From contig CANQJT010000007.1 in assembly GCA_947624325.1 (NCBI GenBank), forward strand, positions 1-64,000: DNA of 64,000 nt, in the 5' to 3' direction. Positions 1-7,963 of the stretch are shown here, one piece after another (the stretch's first letter is position 1; the number at the start of each line of letters is the position of its first letter). The translations under genes were made by a program, and so were the position numbers. The notes beneath the pieces are model-generated. The model had not been told where the DNA came from. It ran no database searches and saw only the letters and a list, made by a program, of their open reading frames with translations. The DNA comes from Candidatus Gastranaerophilales bacterium. Its GTDB lineage: Bacteria > Cyanobacteriota > Vampirovibrionia > Gastranaerophilales > Gastranaerophilaceae.

Positions 1-20
1 AACGGAAAAAACCAAAATAA

Positions 21-253
21 TCAAACTGTCTGTAATAATCAAACTGTCTGTGCTTTTCAGGCATAGCTTGATTTTTCACTTAAAAATTTTGGGTCCGTTT
101 TGGGGTAGTAAAAGTCCGTTCTTGTCCAGTTTGATTTTTCCTGTTTCGGAAAATTTCCGACAGAAAAAATCCCGTAAAATTAGGGGTTTCAGGCATAAAA
201 ATCAAACTGTCTGTTATAATCGAAATGGGTGTGAAAATATACTTGCAGTTTGA
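21..253. repeat. Iteron-like repeat cluster at left edge
   Basis: The 13-mer TCAAACTGTCTGT occurs three times in direct orientation (21-33, 39-51, 202-214). Its core occurs inverted as CAGTTTGA at 127-134 and 246-253. A second short repeat, TTTCAGGCATA, appears near 55-65 and 187-197. No convincing gene lies in positions 1-347. Clusters like this are typical of plasmid iterons, partition sites or integrase arm sites; which of these applies here cannot be told from the window. Confidence 0.6.
91..127 (+). repeat. Direct repeat bordering the island, copy 1
   Basis: This 37-bp sequence containing GTCCGTTTTGGGGTA and AGTCCGTT recurs at 5921-5957 with about five mismatches. The two copies lie near the two ends of the visible accessory island. 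They could be recombination-site remnants or pieces of the same lost gene. Confidence 0.55.
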
Positions 254-347
254 TTATTTTGAACAGTTAGTTTGATGTTGCTAAGACAAGATATGAACCG
301 GACACATCTCTATATATTACCAATACAGTATTTTCAGCATTTCATGT

Positions 348-683
348 TTACACTTTTTGCGCGGATAATTTTAAATCATAGCCTAAGCCTGTAAATATTT
401 TATGCAAGATTTCAATGCTCGGAATCATTTTTCGAGAAAATATTTTATATAATGTAATCCTATGAATACCTATAATATTTGCAAATTCACATATAGTATA
501 TTTTGCCTCAATTAAAGGTTTGAGGTTATATATTAAATCATTCACATCTTTTGTTTGTGAATAGTCATCAAGTAAACTGTCTAACCACATTTGAGCATAT
601 TCACAATCATTTTTTAATTGTTCTTTTAAATTATCTTGATGTTTAGGAAAATTATTTAATAATGTTTGTTCTTTTTTATTCAT
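348..683 (-). CDS. higA: HigA-like antitoxin, HTH protein of type II toxin-antitoxin pair
   Basis: This 111-residue protein has a helix-turn-helix in its C-terminal half (around residues 60-100: an EFANIIGIHRITLYKIF segment followed by PSIEILHKI). That arrangement is typical of HigA-type or probable addiction module antidote proteins. It lies directly downstream of the toxin gene, and its ATG overlaps the toxin stop codon by one base (TAATG), so the two are translationally coupled. A GAAAGGA ribosome site precedes the start. Antitoxins of this kind bind both the toxin and the operon promoter. Family identification rests on motif and context only. The symbol is by family, not by proven function. 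Confidence 0.82.
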   Translation of the reverse strand: MNKKEQTLLNNFPKHQDNLKEQLKNDCEYAQMWLDSLLDDYSQTKDVNDLIYNLKPLIEAKYTICEFANIIGIHRITLYKIFSRKMIPSIEILHKIFTGLGYDLKLSAQKV

Positions 684-997
684 TATTTTTTCCTTTCATT
701 GTATTCTTGTAAATATTTTTCAGCTAATTCTATATCCTTACTTTGTTTTGATTTATTACCGCCTGTAAACAATAAAACTATGGTATTTTCTATCTCCGTA
801 TAATATATTCTTAAACCGTTAGAAAATTTAAGTTCATAAAGATATTCGGAAAGTCTTTTATTTTCACCATATAAACCTCTTTCAACTTTGGATAATCTTT
901 TATCAACAACAAGCCTTAAACTCTTATCAAGAGATTTATACCATTCCAAAAATGGCACTTTATTATCAACAGTTTTGTAATAAATAATTTCTTTCAT
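683..997 (-). CDS. higB: HigB/RelE-family toxin (addiction module killer protein type)
   Basis: This 104-residue protein has the pattern of the RelE/HigB killer-protein family: an N-terminal IIYYKTVDNKVPFLEW segment, a central GLRIYY strand, and a LLFTGGNKSKQSKDI segment before a Lys-rich tail. Such toxins usually act as ribosome-dependent mRNA interferases. The toxin precedes the antitoxin, as in HigBA and unlike RelBE. A palindromic operator overlaps the promoter just upstream (1002-1032). The pair sits at the edge of an accessory island beside a large nuclease/NTPase gene. Confidence 0.85.
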   Translation of the reverse strand: MKEIIYYKTVDNKVPFLEWYKSLDKSLRLVVDKRLSKVERGLYGENKRLSEYLYELKFSNGLRIYYTEIENTIVLLFTGGNKSKQSKDIELAEKYLQEYNERKK

Positions 998-1001
998 AAT
1001 A

Positions 1002-1032
1002 TTATTGTAGCATATAGGCTACAATAATTCAA
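1002..1032 (-). promoter_or_regulatory. Promoter and palindromic operator of the toxin-antitoxin operon
   Basis: A perfect 10-bp inverted repeat, TTATTGTAGC (1002-1011) and GCTACAATAA (1018-1027), lies 5 bp upstream of the toxin start. On the minus strand a -35 box TTGAAT (1032-1027) and a -10 box TACAAT (1009-1004) are separated by exactly 17 nt. The palindrome covers the -10 box and spacer, so a bound antitoxin or complex would block the polymerase, as in known autoregulated TA operons. Confidence 0.75.
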
Positions 1033-1149
1033 CTACTATACAAAATAATTAAAATATTTGCATAAATAACTGCTTAGTTAAAAATCACTATAAAACTTAA
1101 TGTCAATAAAAATTTGTCTAATAAATCTACATAATATAAAAATAATAAA

Positions 1150-3816
1150 TTAATTTTCTAGGAATTTTACAAACTCTAAATTAAAACTTTTATGTTTATA
1201 ATTATAGTCTATTATCTTTACAATTATATTATTACCTTCTTTTAAATAATTATTTTGAGAAATCAAATTTATATTATTATAAGTAACAATATAACCTCTT
1301 ATATCTTTATTATCAATTTTGCATAAATATCCATTTTTAAATTTATGTATAACTGTTGCAGTTATTTCTGTATTTTTAGGATAATTCTCTTCTAAAATTG
1401 TCATTTTAGACAAATTTGGATTTTCATTTGCCATTGTTTCTAAGGCTTTTTCAATATGTTCTAAATTATATATTTCAGAACAAAAATCTTGCTTTAGAAA
1501 AACAGTAGAATCTACAACAAAAGACTTTCTATAATTATTAAGATAATCATACATAGTTCTAACATTTTTATATGAATTTATTCTACTTAAATAATCGTCT
1601 TCTGTAAGCCTATTAGCTATTTCTACCATAACTTCATTATTTCTATATATCATATTTTCAGCACAAGCAGCCAGATACTGAATATTTGAAAGTAGATTTA
1701 AATGAAGAAATCCTGAAGAGGCTATAATAACATATGTTTCAGAATTTATTATATTATTTTCAGAAATAATTAAATTCCTTTTTATTAAGTATTTTAATTC
1801 TCTATCTATAATTTCAGCCTTATGTCCAATAGATTGAAGATTAGAAATAATTTCAGAAATTTTAACATATCCTTTTTGTCCAGAATGTCCAATTTCATTT
1901 CGTTTTGATTTAAGAAACAATAAAATATCTATTCTTACAAATGGATCAGGCAATTCATCGTTATTATCTGCGAAGAATAAATTAGTAAAATTTGAAAAAT
2001 TTTCATTGTAATATTTCCTATTTTTTCTTATCAATGCATTTAATAATTTATAAGATGGAATACTATATTTTCCTTCAGTTATTTTAGTATTAAAAATATC
2101 TTCCGATTTAATATGTCCACTTTTACAAAAATCTTCAAAAAATTGAATAGCTTCTCTAATATTACCATTAGAAAGTTGATAGAAAATAGTTTTAGCCAAC
2201 TTATTATTTCTTATCATAGTTAATATTGCTTTAAAATATTCTATTTGTTCTTTTTTTTGAATTGTAACCTGTATTCCATTAGATAATGAATACTGGTTTT
2301 GAGTATTAGTTGAAGAACGACTAATATAATTTAAACGTTCTTGAAGAACTTTTAATAAATCTGCTGGATCTATTCTAAAAGTTAAATCTTTAACAATTGT
2401 GTCAATTGGAGGTGTAGTTTTATATTTTTCATATGTTGTATTTCTCATTGGCATAAAAACAATACATTTAAATGTAGCTTTTAACCATTGAGAAACTTGA
2501 AACATTAATAATTGTTCATTTTCTGTTCTTTTATCACAATTATCCAAAACTATAATTGGTATTTGTAATTTTTTTTCAGATATATATTTAAATATTTTCT
2601 TTAACAATAAAGTTGTATCATTATTCTTTTTTGTTAATAGATTATATAATTCTTCATGTTTTTTATTAATATCATGATTTAAAAGCGCCCCTAAGCCATT
2701 TTCAAAATTATAAATCTCTTCATTAAATAGATCTTTTAATACGGATAACGATTGAAAATTTATATCTTTATAATAATCTTTTATTTTTTGCAATAATAAA
2801 TTTTTAATCCAAATATAAATTTCATCTGGACTTACAGGTGCCTCATTCATATTTATAAATGTCCAAACAAATTGTTTAGCAGTTTCAGGATATTTTTTAT
2901 TTAAAATTATTTCTTTAAAATATCTCACAAATGTTGATTTCCCACACCCAGCATTTCCAATTAGCAACATTAATGAATTAATGATTCTTTCTTTATTTAA
3001 TGATGTTTCGTGTAACTTATTTACTAATTCTGTTGAAGTTGATGTATCTATAAGTGTTGAATTAATATCTAAATGGTAAGTCATTTTTTTTAATTCACTA
3101 TATATTGGTTCAACATGTTGTTCTCTTTTTTCTGATTTTACGTACGCATTTGTTACAATGATTTTTTTATCTTCTTCTGTCTCTGGATCAAATACATGGC
3201 GGTTTTCAAAAATAAGAGTTCGCCCATAAGAATTCTCTTCTAATTCTTCATCTTGTACTTTTCCTAATTCTGATATTGGAGATTTAAAAATAGCTTTTCC
3301 TCTTATATCAGTTAAAAAATTTTTAATTTGTGTTTTCAATTCATTTTTTGAGCAAAATTTCATAAATTTTGCAAATTCATTATTTTCCGTAATAAAATTA
3401 CTAAAAGGTATTTCCCCTATTGGTATATTATTATCACAGTAACCATACAAAGTCATATTACCGTTTGAACAAATTATTTTTTGACATATATTTTTTTTAT
3501 GAGGAAATTGAGCATTGATTTCATTGGCATATAATCTCGCTTCTGCGAAACCGTCCTCCAAGTTTTCATTCGGAGCTTTAGCTTCAACTACCATTATTGG
3601 TATACCATCCATTACAATTAAATAATCAGGAACATAATTTTTAGAACTAATCCCTTTATTTATAGGATAAGCTTTTATTGTTTCTTTCGTATGTATATCA
3701 GAATCATTAAAGTCTAATCCTGTTGGATTTGTATATGTAAGAAATTTATAAATAAATTTTTGCTCAACATCACTTTCTGTATTTAAATCAGAAATATTAC
3801 AATATAAATTTTCCAT
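1150..3816 (-). CDS. Large nuclease / P-loop NTPase / S1-like fusion, candidate defence protein
   Basis: This 888-residue protein has three visible parts. Residues about 45-120 resemble the HsdR N-terminal PD-(D/E)xK nuclease: PDY at 63-65, then E78-x-K80 in a VVEAKAP strand, then AEARLYA. A P-loop GNAGCGKST lies at 287-295, with a Walker B-like IIVLDNCD at 421-428, followed by helical sequence like the sensor or winged-helix parts of STAND/AAA ATPases. The last 80 residues resemble an S1 RNA-binding fold. No helicase motifs of a true HsdR are visible and no HsdM or HsdS gene is nearby. I do not recognise the whole architecture. A defence role is inferred from the nuclease plus NTPase design and from the island with a TA pair. 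No ribosome site is obvious; TATAGA lies 9 nt before the ATG. Confidence 0.7.
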   Translation of the reverse strand: MENLYCNISDLNTESDVEQKFIYKFLTYTNPTGLDFNDSDIHTKETIKAYPINKGISSKNYVPDYLIVMDGIPIMVVEAKAPNENLEDGFAEARLYANEINAQFPHKKNICQKIICSNGNMTLYGYCDNNIPIGEIPFSNFITENNEFAKFMKFCSKNELKTQIKNFLTDIRGKAIFKSPISELGKVQDEELEENSYGRTLIFENRHVFDPETEEDKKIIVTNAYVKSEKREQHVEPIYSELKKMTYHLDINSTLIDTSTSTELVNKLHETSLNKERIINSLMLLIGNAGCGKSTFVRYFKEIILNKKYPETAKQFVWTFINMNEAPVSPDEIYIWIKNLLLQKIKDYYKDINFQSLSVLKDLFNEEIYNFENGLGALLNHDINKKHEELYNLLTKKNNDTTLLLKKIFKYISEKKLQIPIIVLDNCDKRTENEQLLMFQVSQWLKATFKCIVFMPMRNTTYEKYKTTPPIDTIVKDLTFRIDPADLLKVLQERLNYISRSSTNTQNQYSLSNGIQVTIQKKEQIEYFKAILTMIRNNKLAKTIFYQLSNGNIREAIQFFEDFCKSGHIKSEDIFNTKITEGKYSIPSYKLLNALIRKNRKYYNENFSNFTNLFFADNNDELPDPFVRIDILLFLKSKRNEIGHSGQKGYVKISEIISNLQSIGHKAEIIDRELKYLIKRNLIISENNIINSETYVIIASSGFLHLNLLSNIQYLAACAENMIYRNNEVMVEIANRLTEDDYLSRINSYKNVRTMYDYLNNYRKSFVVDSTVFLKQDFCSEIYNLEHIEKALETMANENPNLSKMTILEENYPKNTEITATVIHKFKNGYLCKIDNKDIRGYIVTYNNINLISQNNYLKEGNNIIVKIIDYNYKHKSFNLEFVKFLEN

Positions 3817-3998
3817 GAAAATAATTCTATACTCATTATTTTAAAAGGGCAAATTATTTATACATTTGTTAAATTATGATTGAATAAAGAAAAAATGAGA
3901 ATAAAAAATTAAGATTAATTAGTAAAAATTTTAGCTTTAACTAACAAACCAGCATTCAATAAATGTTTTGTGATAAAATAGACAAAAAGGAAGTTGAA

Positions 3999-4967
3999 AT
4001 GTTTAAATCAAAGAAAATATTAGTAGCTTTATCTTGTATTTTATTAATTGGTATTTTTACTGCATTATGGTTTGTTTTTGATATTAATTCTGAATTGGAT
4101 TTGTTATTACATAAAGAAAAATATAGCTATAAGCTTAATATTGCAAGTCACATTATGCAAAATGATTATTATATTGGCACAAATTTTCCAAATACAAATT
4201 CTTTATACAAAACACTAAAAGAAATAGATAAAAAATATTCTAATAAAACTGATGAAAATAGTGTTAAAATAATTAGATTAAACAATTTAGCATTTGATAA
4301 ATTTCATGATTTATTGTCTCTGAAAGAAAATAATAAATATTTTCTAAATGGTCAAGATTTTTTATTTTTACTTGATAACAATTCTGATTATGCACATAAA
4401 TTATTACATATAGATACACAAAAGCCAACAATCGAAAATTTTCAAATATTACAAAATGAATTATTTACAAGAAAAGATGCTATAAGAGCAGTAAAAAATG
4501 ATTTAAAACAACGAAAAATTGAAGCAAAAATAGAATTAGATGATATACAATTTCAAAATATCACACAAGAATTTTTAGGTGAAAATGACAGACCTGAATA
4601 TGTAAAAGAGTTTCTTAAAGCAGCAAATGAAATAGGAACTAAAAATGCTGATTTGTTCAATGAAAATATAGCAAAAAATTGTACAATGGGCGACGTCAAA
4701 CTGAGGGCTAACTGCTATATTGAAGAAACAAGAAAAAAAGATATATTATTTTACGATAAAATTGCACAAATAGATGGAACTTGGAAAAATAGATATACAG
4801 TTTTGGCTGTAGAAAAAAAGAAGGATGGAAATAAAATATTTCATCTTTATGAAGTATATCCGTTCAAAGAGGGTAACCGTTATTATTGGAATATTGAATA
4901 TTACCCACCTGAAAGTCAGTATTTAAAAAGTTACCTAAAAATGTTAAATCTTTTATTGGATTTATAA
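3999..4967 (+). CDS. Unknown membrane-anchored protein
   Basis: This 322-residue protein starts at the ATG preceded by AAAAAGGAAG; an ATG 36 nt further upstream is in frame but has no ribosome site. Residues 4-25 form one hydrophobic segment (ILVALSCILLIGIFTALWFVF) with positive residues before it, so the rest probably faces the periplasm. The body is hydrophilic and Lys/Asn-rich with two Cys residues near residue 225-240. I do not recognise a family. It is divergent from the nuclease/NTPase gene and shares its intergenic region (3817-3998), so the two may belong to one accessory module. Confidence 0.6.
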   Translation: MFKSKKILVALSCILLIGIFTALWFVFDINSELDLLLHKEKYSYKLNIASHIMQNDYYIGTNFPNTNSLYKTLKEIDKKYSNKTDENSVKIIRLNNLAFDKFHDLLSLKENNKYFLNGQDFLFLLDNNSDYAHKLLHIDTQKPTIENFQILQNELFTRKDAIRAVKNDLKQRKIEAKIELDDIQFQNITQEFLGENDRPEYVKEFLKAANEIGTKNADLFNENIAKNCTMGDVKLRANCYIEETRKKDILFYDKIAQIDGTWKNRYTVLAVEKKKDGNKIFHLYEVYPFKEGNRYYWNIEYYPPESQYLKSYLKMLNLLLDL

Positions 4968-5019
4968 GGAAAAATTATATATATGAAAAAATGAAAAAAT
5001 TAATTTTTTATGGAAATAT

Positions 5020-5832
5020 TTGTCCTTAGATAAATTTATTTCTTTACTTGAAAATGAAGCTTTTTATTTGCCATCATTAAAAAAACTGCAATTATCAATG
5101 GATCCTATGGAAGGTGCAACATCAAAAAGATTAATTAACTATACACTTAATGAAATGGATAAAAATAAAGAAAATTTTCCAGAAAAAGATTTCTCCGATT
5201 TAAAAAATTTTACTCATCAATTAGCTGATACTCCTCTTAATTATTCATACATTTTTTCTTTTTCATCCGCTTTTGACGAAAATTATGCTTTGTGGAATAT
5301 ATACCCAACAGATATTTTAGGAAATTTACAAAAAAATCAAGGTATTGGATTGAAAATCAATGAAAATTACTTTAAAAAAACATTTGAAAACAAAAATATT
5401 AAAATAAAAAATAATATTAAAAATTTTGGTATTGCAAAAGCGATATTAAAAGATGTTATTTATAAAACAAAAGATGAAATTGATACTTTAATTAATAGTA
5501 ATGAAATAATCTCACATGAAGAATTTAAAAAAATATTTGAAGAAATTTTATTGATAAAAAATGATTTCTATGACTTTGCTAAAGAAAAAAGATATATAGT
5601 TTCTTTAGATTATGATGCAAAGGAAACAAAAAATTGTAGTTATTCTGATAGTATTTCTAATATTTGGGTATGTTTTGATATTCAAGAATTATTTAAGCCG
5701 GAAAATTGTAAAATTATTATTTCTCCATTTGCTCATACTTCCTTAACACAATACATTAAATACTTATTATTACAAAAAGAAATAAAAGATGTAGATAATA
5801 TTGTGATAAATTCAAAAATAGCAACAACATGA
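5020..5832 (+). CDS. DUF2971-family protein, start disrupted by a poly-A frameshift
   Basis: The frame from the TTG at 5020 gives about 270 residues with DUF2971 features: an LQLSMDPMEG segment (family: fNDPfE), then FSFSSAFDENYALWNIY and GIGLKIN (family: CFS...lMWshYA...GvcIgF). The conserved N-terminal LWKYLSLDKF begins upstream, in the same frame from about 5005, but that frame has no ATG. The ATG at 4991 with a run of six A's is one base out of frame; seven A's would give an intact start. The gene is therefore frameshifted, expressed by slippage, or affected by a sequencing error. The function of DUF2971 is unknown. Confidence 0.65.
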   Translation: MSLDKFISLLENEAFYLPSLKKLQLSMDPMEGATSKRLINYTLNEMDKNKENFPEKDFSDLKNFTHQLADTPLNYSYIFSFSSAFDENYALWNIYPTDILGNLQKNQGIGLKINENYFKKTFENKNIKIKNNIKNFGIAKAILKDVIYKTKDEIDTLINSNEIISHEEFKKIFEEILLIKNDFYDFAKEKRYIVSLDYDAKETKNCSYSDSISNIWVCFDIQELFKPENCKIIISPFAHTSLTQYIKYLLLQKEIKDVDNIVINSKIATT

Positions 5833-5920
5833 TAATTATAAATTATATTCCAAAATTTTAAATATCTAAAATCTCTATAATAATAGTATAGAATTAAAAT
5901 TTTGTTCAATATATAATTTC

Positions 5921-5957
5921 GAGTCCGTTTTGGGGTAATAAGAGTCCGTTTTTGACC
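5921..5957 (+). repeat. Direct repeat bordering the island, copy 2
   Basis: This is the second copy of the 37-bp sequence at 91-127, same orientation, about five mismatches. It lies about 180 bp from the 3' end of the tRNA-Pro gene. The stretch from 5958 to 6137 has no supported gene. Confidence 0.55.
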
Positions 5958-6137
5958 GATTTCAAAAAGAGCAAATCATCTTATTTCCGACCACAGAAAT
6001 TGGCATTGTGTTTGTAACAGAGGCAAATGGACGATAAAAAACTTCTGACTCAAAACGGACTTTAAAATACATGGACACAGAGTGGACACAAGAAAAAGGG
6101 AAGCAGGTAAAATCCAATACTGATAAAGAAAGAGAAA

Positions 6138-6211
6138 TCGGGATGACAGGATTCGAACCTGCGACCCCTTCGTCCCAAGCGAAGTGCGCTACCAAGCTGC
6201 GCTACATCCCG
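6138..6211 (-). tRNA. tRNA-Pro (anticodon UGG)
   Basis: On the minus strand the sequence folds as a complete cloverleaf. The acceptor stem is CGGGATG/CATCCCG, the D stem GCGC/GCGC, the anticodon stem CTTCG/CGAAG with loop CTTGGGA, and the T arm GCAGG-TTCGAAT-CCTGT with discriminator A. Loop positions 34-36 read TGG, so the tRNA is proline-specific. The 3' CCA is not encoded, so it depends on the cca product. An accessory island lies on its 3' side and truncated copies of its 5' end lie upstream. Confidence 0.95.
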
Positions 6212-6468
6212 ATATAATATTTAGTTTTTAATTTTTTCGGCTTGGAGCGCACTACGTGCTACCTCTCCTCAAAAGATACACTGTATCTTTTTCGTCGGCA
6301 GAGTCAAGCTGCGCTACATCCCGATTAGTTTGAAACGTAACAAATTATTGCTTCACACCTTCAAGTCGCTCACTATTTGCTTCGCAAAAGTCGTTCGCTA
6401 TTTCGGTGTTATTTCGGCTTTTCGCTTCGCTCAAGCCTACGCAAAATTTGTCTGCGCTATATCCCGAT
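6212..6468 (-). repeat. Two truncated tRNA-Pro 5' fragments with structured inserts
   Basis: Reading the minus strand towards the tRNA, the 15-nt CGGGATATAGCGCAG (6466-6452) begins a 143-bp unit. Then a 19-nt copy of the tRNA 5' end (6323-6305) begins a 112-bp unit that runs into the intact tRNA. The first insert contains the mini-hairpin TTTGCGAAGCAAA (6376-6388). The second has an AAAGATAC/GTATCTTT stem and ends with an inverted partial copy of the tRNA D-loop and D-stem region. The same two insert types occur at the tRNA-Pro(GGG) locus. No protein gene is supported between 6212 and 6525. Confidence 0.85.
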
Positions 6469-6525
6469 ATATTTAATTTTACACTATCATAGTTTATAGT
6501 CAAGTAATAATGCATACACATAAGT

Positions 6526-7908
6526 TTAAGCAATTTCTACACTTGCCGGAAATTTTTCAACCTCCAGCTTATATATTGCTTCTGTACCTAAGTCCTCAAA
6601 CGCAACAACCTCACATTTTTTAACTTTTTCAGAGAGTAATGCCGCTATTCCTCCATAGGCGGTAAAATATTTTGCTTGTTTTTCTTTTATTATTCTTTCA
6701 ACATCTTTATTTCTTCCGCCCTTACCGATAGTCGCCAATAGACCTCGTTTATAAAATTCTGCTGCGTATTTATCCATTCTGCCTGCTGTCGTAGGGCCTA
6801 TCGAACCTATAATTTCACCGGGTTTATTCGGGCATGGGCCTGCATAAAATATTATGCCGTCTTTTATCTGGATGGGAAGTTCCTTTCCTCTTGAGAACAT
6901 TTCAAACATTCTTTTATGCGCCATATCTCTTGCGACATATATTTCACCCGTTAATAAGAATTTCTCGCCCTGTTGTAATTTTCTAAGGCTTTCTGTATCA
7001 TCTGTTTTAATTTCTTTTAATGCCTCGGCAGATGCTTCAATTTCTTTAAATTCGGGTTTTTGAGATATATAATTTATTATCCCGTCTTTTATTGTACATT
7101 TTGCAGTCCTGTCGGAGTGGCAATTCACTGTTATACCAACGGGCATACAAGCAATATGTGTAGAAAAGGTTTTTACTCTTACATCTAATACATAATTATT
7201 CCCGTATTTGCTTTTATATTTTGAGTTTACACAATCCTTTATTTTTTCGCCCAATTGATTTTCATCGGTCGTAAAATCATCACAAATAAATGCCTCTTTA
7301 GATAACAGCATTGCTTTATCTGAAGTTCCTCCTATCCCGATACCGATAAACATCGGTGGGCATGAGTTTTCCTCTGCCGTATAAATCAATTCCGCACACT
7401 TTTGTATAAGTTCATCCTCACCTATTGACGGCAATAACATTGATAATTGAGATTTATTCTCACTCCCTGCTCCTTTAATTAATACACTTATTTTAATCTC
7501 ATCACCTTCAATATATTTTGTATAAATAATTACGGGGGTATTAGTATTGGTATTAGTTCTGTCAAATAGAGCATTTTTAACAACCGACTTTCTAAAAAAG
7601 TTATCCTTATAACATTTTTCAACTGCGTTATTAATGCAATCTTCTAAAAAAATGCCTTTTAACTTGACCTCTTGCCCGATTTGGACAAAAACAATGACCT
7701 GTCCGGTATCCTGACACAGCGGAAGTTTTTTCTCATACGCAGTTTGAGCATTTAAAAGAATGTTTCTTAAAATATCTTTACAAGGGTTTTGAGCCGTTTG
7801 ATATGCACTGTAAATTTTGTCATACACCTTATTATTAAGGCAGATATTTGCATCAAAGCATAATTTATAAACCGCTTGTTCTATTAAATCTGTTGAAATT
7901 TCAATCAT
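6526..7908 (-). CDS. fumA: Class I fumarate hydratase (fused alpha-beta, Fe-S)
   Basis: This 460-residue protein carries both parts of the class I fumarase/tartrate dehydratase family. The N-terminal alpha part has LCQDTGQ (Cys65), AEENSCPPMFIGIGIGG and the cysteine-containing IACMPVGI. The C-terminal beta part has TGEIYVARDMAHKRM, YAGPCPNKPGEIIGSIGPTTAGRMD and KGGR. It would interconvert fumarate and malate using an oxygen-sensitive 4Fe-4S cluster, suiting an anaerobe. It is shorter than E. coli FumA (548 residues). A closely related L-tartrate dehydratase activity cannot be excluded. It is transcribed divergently from rsmE. Confidence 0.9.
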   Translation of the reverse strand: MIEISTDLIEQAVYKLCFDANICLNNKVYDKIYSAYQTAQNPCKDILRNILLNAQTAYEKKLPLCQDTGQVIVFVQIGQEVKLKGIFLEDCINNAVEKCYKDNFFRKSVVKNALFDRTNTNTNTPVIIYTKYIEGDEIKISVLIKGAGSENKSQLSMLLPSIGEDELIQKCAELIYTAEENSCPPMFIGIGIGGTSDKAMLLSKEAFICDDFTTDENQLGEKIKDCVNSKYKSKYGNNYVLDVRVKTFSTHIACMPVGITVNCHSDRTAKCTIKDGIINYISQKPEFKEIEASAEALKEIKTDDTESLRKLQQGEKFLLTGEIYVARDMAHKRMFEMFSRGKELPIQIKDGIIFYAGPCPNKPGEIIGSIGPTTAGRMDKYAAEFYKRGLLATIGKGGRNKDVERIIKEKQAKYFTAYGGIAALLSEKVKKCEVVAFEDLGTEAIYKLEVEKFPASVEIA

Positions 7909-7963
7909 AATTTAATAATATAATTTTGTATAAAGAATGTAAAGTGTAAATGGATATTGGTTT

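Noticed and set aside
50-253. 67-codon open frame in the left repeat cluster
   Set aside because: It is built from the repeated 13-mers, has no ribosome site and no protein-like composition.
1150-3816. Type I restriction HsdR subunit
   Set aside because: Only the N-terminal nuclease resembles HsdR; helicase motifs and HsdM/HsdS are missing.
5962-6195. 77-codon minus-strand frame reading into the tRNA
   Set aside because: Its first residues are read from the tRNA-Pro gene itself; no independent coding signal.
6345-6533. 62-codon minus-strand frame
   Set aside because: It crosses the 143-bp tRNA-fragment unit; a by-product of the repeat.
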